Assembly: GCA_015069065.1 (NCBI GenBank) | Contig: SVJI01000014.1 | Location: 1-17,096 of the forward strand | DNA from: Oscillospiraceae bacterium | Lineage (GTDB): Bacteria; Bacillota; Clostridia; UMGS1883 | Direction: 5' to 3' | Length of the DNA: 17,096 bases | Shown: piece after piece, positions 12,861-17,096 of the stretch | How positions within the stretch are numbered: the stretch's first letter is position 1 | Layout of the letters: every line of letters starts with the position of its first letter | Notes under the pieces: generated by a model | The model's database searches: none | What the model saw: only the letters and a program-made list of their open reading frames with translations | What the model was told of the DNA's origin: nothing | Position numbers and translations under genes: made by a program

Positions 12861-13481
12861 ATGGAATTTAAAGTATTTCAGAAAGAATTGGAAGTACAGT
12901 CAAGAGGCTGGATTCCCACATTCCACGACATTTCAAAGGAAGTTATGGAAATCGTAAAGGCATCAGGTATTAAGAACGGTACATGTACAATTGCATCTCA
13001 CCATACAACATGTTCAGTTATGGTTCAGGAATGTTCACATGACATTGATTCATTTGACCTTGAGTATTTGCAGCATGACCTTCTCGATATTATGAGAAAG
13101 ATGATTCCCGACTTTGCAGAGGAGCATCAGTACCGTCATCCCGGTCCTATTCACTCACAGTTCGGCAGATACGTTAACGAGCCCGGTGATTATACAAGCA
13201 TGAATACTGACGGACATCTCCGCAGCGTATTCTTCGGCAGAAGCGAAGCTATGACAATTAAGGACGGCGTTCTTGACGGCGGCGAGTTTGCTCATGTATA
13301 TTTCATTGACTGGGACCATGTTCGTGCAAGACGCAGACAGATTAACGTAACAGTTATGGGTACAACAGGTGATGTTGAAGATAGAAAGTGGAATAACGGC
13401 GAGGTTATTGACACAGGCCGTAAGTACACCGCAGAAGAAAAGGCGTACGACGTTCACTATGACCTTCAGCTTAAGAGATAA
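12861..13481 (+). CDS. YjbQ (UPF0047)-family protein, enlarged variant
   Basis: 206 aa against ~135-140 aa for typical YjbQ. The core matches the family: TIASHHTTCSVMVQE (H47, H48), a helical segment, YRHPGPIHSQFGRY, then NTDGHLRSVFFGRSEAMTIKDGVL and a final RRRQINVTVMGTTGD strand. The usual GtWQ motif reads GGEF here. Extra length comes from a long segment between the two His regions and a ~35-residue charged C-terminal tail. E. coli YjbQ shows weak thiamine-phosphate synthase activity when overproduced; its true role is unsettled. No thiamine riboswitch is seen nearby. Tight placement 27 bp after the SIS gene, with TAGGAGGAT before the ATG, argues for a sugar-phosphate role in this operon (inference). 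Confidence 0.8.
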   Translation: MEFKVFQKELEVQSRGWIPTFHDISKEVMEIVKASGIKNGTCTIASHHTTCSVMVQECSHDIDSFDLEYLQHDLLDIMRKMIPDFAEEHQYRHPGPIHSQFGRYVNEPGDYTSMNTDGHLRSVFFGRSEAMTIKDGVLDGGEFAHVYFIDWDHVRARRRQINVTVMGTTGDVEDRKWNNGEVIDTGRKYTAEEKAYDVHYDLQLKR

Positions 13482-13497
13482 ATAATAACCCCGGCTT

Positions 13498-13556
13498 AAA
13501 CGCATACAAATCTCATTCAGTGTAAAAGCGGAGTGGGGTTGGTATGCGTTTTGTTT
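13498..13556 (+). terminator. Long intercistronic hairpin, possible attenuator or terminator
   Basis: A 20-position stem, 13498-13517 with 13532-13551: 10 bp of AAACGCATAC/GTATGCGTTT, one A.G mismatch, then nine more pairs including G.U wobbles. T-rich sequence (TTTTGTTTT) follows. It lies between the YjbQ and FSA genes, so it may reduce expression of the last gene or protect the upstream mRNA. Confidence 0.55.
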
Positions 13557-13581
13557 TGAAAATAAGGAGCGCGTATAGACA

Positions 13582-14256
13582 ATGTTATATCTTTTAGACA
13601 CAGCAAATCTTGAGGCAATAAAGCACTGTAATGAATATTATCCCCTTTCAGGTGTTACAACAAACCCCTCTATCATATCAGCAGAAAACACAGATTTCTG
13701 GGAGTTAGTTACAGGAATCAGAAAAATTATCGGCGATGAAAAAATGCTTCACGTGCAGACTACCCAGAAAACAGCAGCGGCTATTGTGAAAGAGGCAAAG
13801 CTGCTTAAGGAAAGAATCGGCGGTAACTTCTACGTAAAAATTCCCATTGGAGAAGAGGGAATAAAAGCAACGATGGAGCTTAAAAAATTAGGCATTGGTG
13901 TTACTGTAACGGCAATATTTACCCCTGCACAGGCACTGATTGCAGCTAAAGCGGGCGCTGATTTTGTTGCACCGTATGTAAACAGACTCGATAACATAAT
14001 CGGTGACGGATGTGACGTGGCAGCTGAAATTGTGAGCCAGCTTAAAATTTTCGGATATGATTGTAAGGTGCTGGTGGCAAGCTTTAAAAATGCAGAGCAG
14101 GTACATAAATGTGCGTCCGTAGGATGTCACAGTGTCACAGTATCGGCAGGTATTTTGAAAACGGTTATTTCCCATCCTATGACAGATGCCGCAATCCAGG
14201 GCTTTGACAGAGATTGGGCAGCAATTTACGGTGATAAGACAATTATGGAGCTTTAA
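13582..14256 (+). CDS. fsa: Fructose-6-phosphate aldolase-type transaldolase-family enzyme
   Basis: 224 aa, the size of FSA/TalC proteins (~220). A class I aldolase forming a Schiff base at K86 (YVKIPI). D6 (LLDTA), Q59, K86 and Y132 (VAPYVNR) correspond to D6, Q59, K85 and Y131 of E. coli FsaA; Gln and Tyr at these sites distinguish FSA from true transaldolases. GVTTNPSII and the VASFKNAEQVHKCASVGCHSVTVS block also match. Expected chemistry: reversible cleavage of a ketose phosphate to dihydroxyacetone, hydroxyacetone or glycolaldehyde plus an aldehyde phosphate. AAGGAG is 12 nt upstream of the ATG, rather far. Last gene of the DeoR2 module, behind a long hairpin. The product glyceraldehyde-3-phosphate could enter the TPI-like step. 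The physiological substrate is unknown. Confidence 0.88.
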   Translation: MLYLLDTANLEAIKHCNEYYPLSGVTTNPSIISAENTDFWELVTGIRKIIGDEKMLHVQTTQKTAAAIVKEAKLLKERIGGNFYVKIPIGEEGIKATMELKKLGIGVTVTAIFTPAQALIAAKAGADFVAPYVNRLDNIIGDGCDVAAEIVSQLKIFGYDCKVLVASFKNAEQVHKCASVGCHSVTVSAGILKTVISHPMTDAAIQGFDRDWAAIYGDKTIMEL

Positions 14257-14297
14257 AGGCTGCTGAAAACTTTAGAACGGCATAATACATAGACGTG

Positions 14298-14328
14298 AAA
14301 AGAGGTATGACAAATGTCATACCTCTTT
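14298..14328. terminator. Bidirectional terminator between fsa and tatD
   Basis: Perfect 13-bp stem AAAGAGGTATGAC (14299-14311) and GTCATACCTCTTT (14316-14328), 4-nt loop, with short T-rich tails on both sides. It serves convergent fsa (plus) and tatD (minus). Confidence 0.8.
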
Positions 14329-14343
14329 GTTGTTTACACGGCT

Positions 14344-15105
14344 TTATATTCCGAAAAACTGTTTCGCATTTTCTGTGGTAATCTCTTCAACAAGGGAGGG
14401 GGAGACACCTTTTATCTGCGCTATCTTTTCTGCAACAAAGTGAATATTAAGACTGCTGTTGCGTTCGCCGCGATGCGGAACAGGGGAAAGATAGGGTGAG
14501 TCCGTTTCAATCACCAGATTTTCCAGCGGTATAAATTTTACCGCTTCTACGGTACGTACATTGTTCTTGAATGTGACCGTACCGCCAATGGCTATGGTAA
14601 GTCCCATATTAAGTACAATTCGTGCCGTTTCAACGCTTTCGCTGAAGCAGTGCATCAATGCACCGCCACCACGGTATTCACTGCGCAGAATATCAAGAGT
14701 ATCCTTACAGGCATCACGGCAGTGAATTACAAACGGAAGATTAAGCACGCGTGCTATGTCAATCTGCCGTGCAAAGGCATCGCGCTGAGTTTGCCGGTCA
14801 GTATAATCGTAAAAGTAGTCCAGTCCGATTTCACCGATTGCCTTAACCTTAGGGTGCTTTGCAAGTAACCTGATGGCGTTGTATCCGTCATCATTCATAT
14901 CCTGTGTATGGTTTGGATGAATGCCTGCAGCCGCGTACATAAACTTATATTTTTCTGCCAGTGCGATACTTTTTTTAGTCGTTTCAATGTCACAGCCGGC
15001 ATTGAGTATATATCCTACGCCGTTTTCCCTCATTGTCGACAGAAGTGAATCTCTATCAGGGTCAAATTTTTTGTCATAGTAGTGCGCATGGGTGTCAAAA
15101 AGCAT
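14344..15105 (-). CDS. tatD: TatD-family metal-dependent hydrolase (DNase)
   Basis: 253 aa, typical length for TatD. Amidohydrolase-fold enzyme; E. coli TatD is a Mg-dependent 3'-5' exonuclease acting on DNA/RNA, with a proposed quality-control or repair role. Metal ligands: FDTHAH (residues 3-8), GEIGLDY, VIHCRD, LMHCFS and the late ETDSPYL. The start is the ATG at 15105, which overlaps the metG stop as TGATG and gives the standard N-terminus MLFDTHAH; an in-frame TTG six bases earlier would only add two residues. The overlap implies translational coupling with metG, a common Firmicute gene pair. Nothing unusual seen. Confidence 0.93.
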   Translation of the reverse strand: MLFDTHAHYYDKKFDPDRDSLLSTMRENGVGYILNAGCDIETTKKSIALAEKYKFMYAAAGIHPNHTQDMNDDGYNAIRLLAKHPKVKAIGEIGLDYFYDYTDRQTQRDAFARQIDIARVLNLPFVIHCRDACKDTLDILRSEYRGGGALMHCFSESVETARIVLNMGLTIAIGGTVTFKNNVRTVEAVKFIPLENLVIETDSPYLSPVPHRGERNSSLNIHFVAEKIAQIKGVSPSLVEEITTENAKQFFGI

Positions 15106-17027
15106 CAGCAAACTTCACTTCCCAATTCCATGTCGTCAGACGGAGAAATTATAGAGAGCTGATTATCGTTAGATGCGCACAGTATCATGCCGTAGCTATC
15201 TTCACCGCAAAGCTTGACAGGCTTGAGGTTAGCCACGATTACTACCTTTTTGCCGATAAGCTCCTCAGGCTCGTAGAACTGCGCAATGCCGCTTACAACC
15301 TGACGCTTTTCGTAACCGAGGTCAAGCTGTAGTTTAAGGAGCTTTTTAGCTTTCTTAATCCTCTCGCACTCGATAACCTTTGCCACACGAAGCTCAGTTT
15401 TTATAAAATCATCAATGGTGATTTCTTCCTTTGCCTCAGGCTTTTCAATCTGCGGAGCCTGAGCATTAGCTGCTTCCTCCTCGATTGCCTTAAGCTCTGC
15501 CTCTACATCTATTCTGGGGAAGAGAACACTTCCCTTTGTAACAGTAAAGCTATCCTGTAAGCCCCATACCTTGGCGCAATTCCAGCCGCTTTCCTTTGCA
15601 CCGATTTGTGCAAGGATTGCCGGTGTGGTGCGTGTCATTACAGGAGAGATAAGCTCAGACGCAATACGGATTGCCTCGCAAAGGTTATACATAACAGTTT
15701 CAAGTCTGTCTTTTTTGCTCTCGTCCTTCGCCAGTGTCCAGGGAGTAGTTTCATCAATATATTTGTTAGTACGGCTGATGAGCTTCCAAATCTCAGCAAG
15801 CGCAGAGGAAAACTGGTAGGAATCCATAAGCGCCTCAACCTTGGCGGGAGTTTCCTTTGCCAGAGTTATAAGCTCGCCATCCATGGTATCTGCTACGTTC
15901 ATGTTACGGCAGGTGCCGCCAAAATACTTCTCAACCATGCTTACAGTTCTGCTTACAAGGTTACCAAGGTCGTTTGCAAGGTCGGAATTTATACGGTTAA
16001 TAAGTGCCTCGTTATTGAACACTCCGTCTGCACCGAAAGGCATTTCGCGCATAAGGAAATAACGGATTGCATCTACGCCGTACTTCTCTACGAGCTTTAC
16101 AGGGTCTACGACGTTACCCTTTGACTTACTCATTTTACCGCCGTCAAGGAGTAACCAGCCGTGTCCGTAAACCTGCTTGGGCAGCGGCAGGTCGAGAGCC
16201 ATCAGCATAGCAGGCCATATGATTGAGTGGAAACGTACAATTTCCTTACCAACCAGATGAACGTCTGCGGGCCAGTACTTTTTGAAGTCAGCATCGTCGT
16301 CACTGAATGCACCCAATGCGTTGATATAGTTTGTAAGGGCGTCAAGCCATACATATACAACATGCTTGGGGTCAAATTCTACAGGAATACCCCAGTCAAA
16401 GCTTGTTCTGGATACACACAAATCCTCAAGTCCGGGAATAAGGAAGTTGTTAAGCATCTCATTCTGGCGGATTGCAGGCTGGAGGAAATCGGGATTGTTC
16501 TTAATCAGGTCAATAAGCCTATCCTGATATTTCGAAAGACGGAAGAAATAGCTTTCCTCCTTTGTCTTTTCAACACTTCTTCCGCAGTCGGGGCATTTTC
16601 CGTCAACAAGCTGATGCTCCGTCCAGAAGGATTCACAGGGAGTACAATACCAACCCTCGTACTCGCTCTTATAGATATCACCCTTTTCATAAAGAGTGTT
16701 GAATATTTTCTGAACAGCCTTTACGTGCATTTCATCAGTGGTGCGGATAAACTTATCATTGCTTATATCCATAAGCTTCCACAAATCTTTAATACCGCTT
16801 ACGATATTGTCAACATATTCCTGCGGAGAAACACCGCGTTCCTCGGCAATACGCTGAATCTTCTGTCCGTGCTCGTCAGTTCCGGTGAGGAACATTACAT
16901 CATATCCCTGTGCGCGCTTGTAGCGTGCAATGGTATCTGCAGCAACAGTACAGTAGGAGTGACCTATATGAAGCTTGTCACTGGGATAGTATATCGGTGT
17001 GGTGATATAGAATTTTTCCTTTGCCAT
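15105..17027 (-). CDS. metG: Methionine-tRNA ligase
   Basis: 640 aa. Charges tRNA-Met in the cytosol. Class I signatures HIGH (20-23) and KMSKS (about 298-302) are present; a zinc knuckle CxxC..CxxC (about 128, 131, 145, 148: YCTPC, KCPDC); the anticodon-binding helical domain; and a C-terminal tRNA-binding/dimerisation domain (about 538-640, beginning TIDDFIKTELRVAKVIE), as in the MetG form with an EMAP/Arc1p-like tail. The start MAKEKFYITTP at 17027 is preferred; an in-frame ATG at 17036 has AAAGG only 2 nt upstream, too close to be used well. tatD follows by a one-base overlap. The gene continues a minus-strand transcription unit from beyond the window. Confidence 0.96.
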   Translation of the reverse strand: MAKEKFYITTPIYYPSDKLHIGHSYCTVAADTIARYKRAQGYDVMFLTGTDEHGQKIQRIAEERGVSPQEYVDNIVSGIKDLWKLMDISNDKFIRTTDEMHVKAVQKIFNTLYEKGDIYKSEYEGWYCTPCESFWTEHQLVDGKCPDCGRSVEKTKEESYFFRLSKYQDRLIDLIKNNPDFLQPAIRQNEMLNNFLIPGLEDLCVSRTSFDWGIPVEFDPKHVVYVWLDALTNYINALGAFSDDDADFKKYWPADVHLVGKEIVRFHSIIWPAMLMALDLPLPKQVYGHGWLLLDGGKMSKSKGNVVDPVKLVEKYGVDAIRYFLMREMPFGADGVFNNEALINRINSDLANDLGNLVSRTVSMVEKYFGGTCRNMNVADTMDGELITLAKETPAKVEALMDSYQFSSALAEIWKLISRTNKYIDETTPWTLAKDESKKDRLETVMYNLCEAIRIASELISPVMTRTTPAILAQIGAKESGWNCAKVWGLQDSFTVTKGSVLFPRIDVEAELKAIEEEAANAQAPQIEKPEAKEEITIDDFIKTELRVAKVIECERIKKAKKLLKLQLDLGYEKRQVVSGIAQFYEPEELIGKKVVIVANLKPVKLCGEDSYGMILCASNDNQLSIISPSDDMELGSEVC

Positions 17028-17055
17028 TGTAATCATAGCCTTTCTTTATGGATTG

Positions 17056-17096
17056 TTAAGAGCTATATTTAGCCCTGATTTTCTCAAGAGTTTGCG
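17056..17096 (-). CDS. Possible C-terminal end of an upstream gene (partial)
   Basis: One minus-strand frame is open from the window edge to TAA at 17058-17056 and encodes QTLEKIRAKYSS. It ends 28 nt before the metG start, with no terminator between, which fits the last residues of a co-transcribed gene. Twelve codons are too few to name it. In many Firmicutes a PSP1/RicT-type gene lies near metG, but that is not shown here. Confidence 0.35.
   Translation of the reverse strand, partial: QTLEKIRAKYSS

Noticed and set aside
16227..17072. Long plus-strand ORF (281 aa) opposite metG
   Set aside because: It lies antisense to the unmistakable metG gene, has no ribosome site or recognisable fold, and reflects codon bias of metG.

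Overview
The window looks like a chromosomal segment of an anaerobic, low-to-moderate GC Firmicute, probably a gut Clostridium-type bacterium (Oscillospiraceae/Lachnospiraceae-like). Reasons: AGGAGG-like ribosome sites before almost every gene, sigma-A promoters with 16-18 bp spacers, frequent TTG/ATG starts, a metG-tatD pair of Firmicute type, and a GTGATATT-plus-hairpin repeat array that I recall from clostridial genomes. Species cannot be fixed from the sequence.

Layout. 1-50 is the 3' end of a 5S rRNA gene, followed by a terminator, a small tandem array of mini-hairpins (99-165) and a hypothetical two-helix membrane protein (168-638, minus). Upstream of that protein lies a roughly 200-nt candidate structured RNA (685-885, minus) with its own promoter and terminator. 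Then come a Cu/Zn superoxide dismutase-family gene (plus) convergent with a ZIP metal transporter (minus), and a lipoate-protein ligase (minus).

The core (3.5-14.3 kb, plus strand) consists of two adjacent modules, each headed by a DeoR/GlpR-type repressor. Module A is deoR1, then lipoyl E2, dihydrolipoamide dehydrogenase E3, a fused alpha-beta thiamine-dependent E1, and an MBL-fold hydrolase: a complete 2-oxoacid dehydrogenase-type complex of unknown substrate. The divergent lplA could lipoylate its E2. Module B is deoR2, then a divergent triose-phosphate-isomerase-fold protein, a SIS-domain sugar-phosphate isomerase, an enlarged YjbQ-family protein and a fructose-6-phosphate-aldolase-type enzyme. 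This resembles a catabolic route for a phosphorylated sugar that I cannot match to a described pathway. A 231-bp inverted-repeat-bounded element sits between the TPI-like and SIS genes.

The right end (14.3-17.1 kb, minus) is housekeeping: metG and tatD overlapping as TGATG, with a possible C-terminal scrap of an upstream gene at the window edge.

Most worth following up: the strand-polarised structured RNA at 685-885, the module B pathway, and the inverted-repeat element at 11951-12181.
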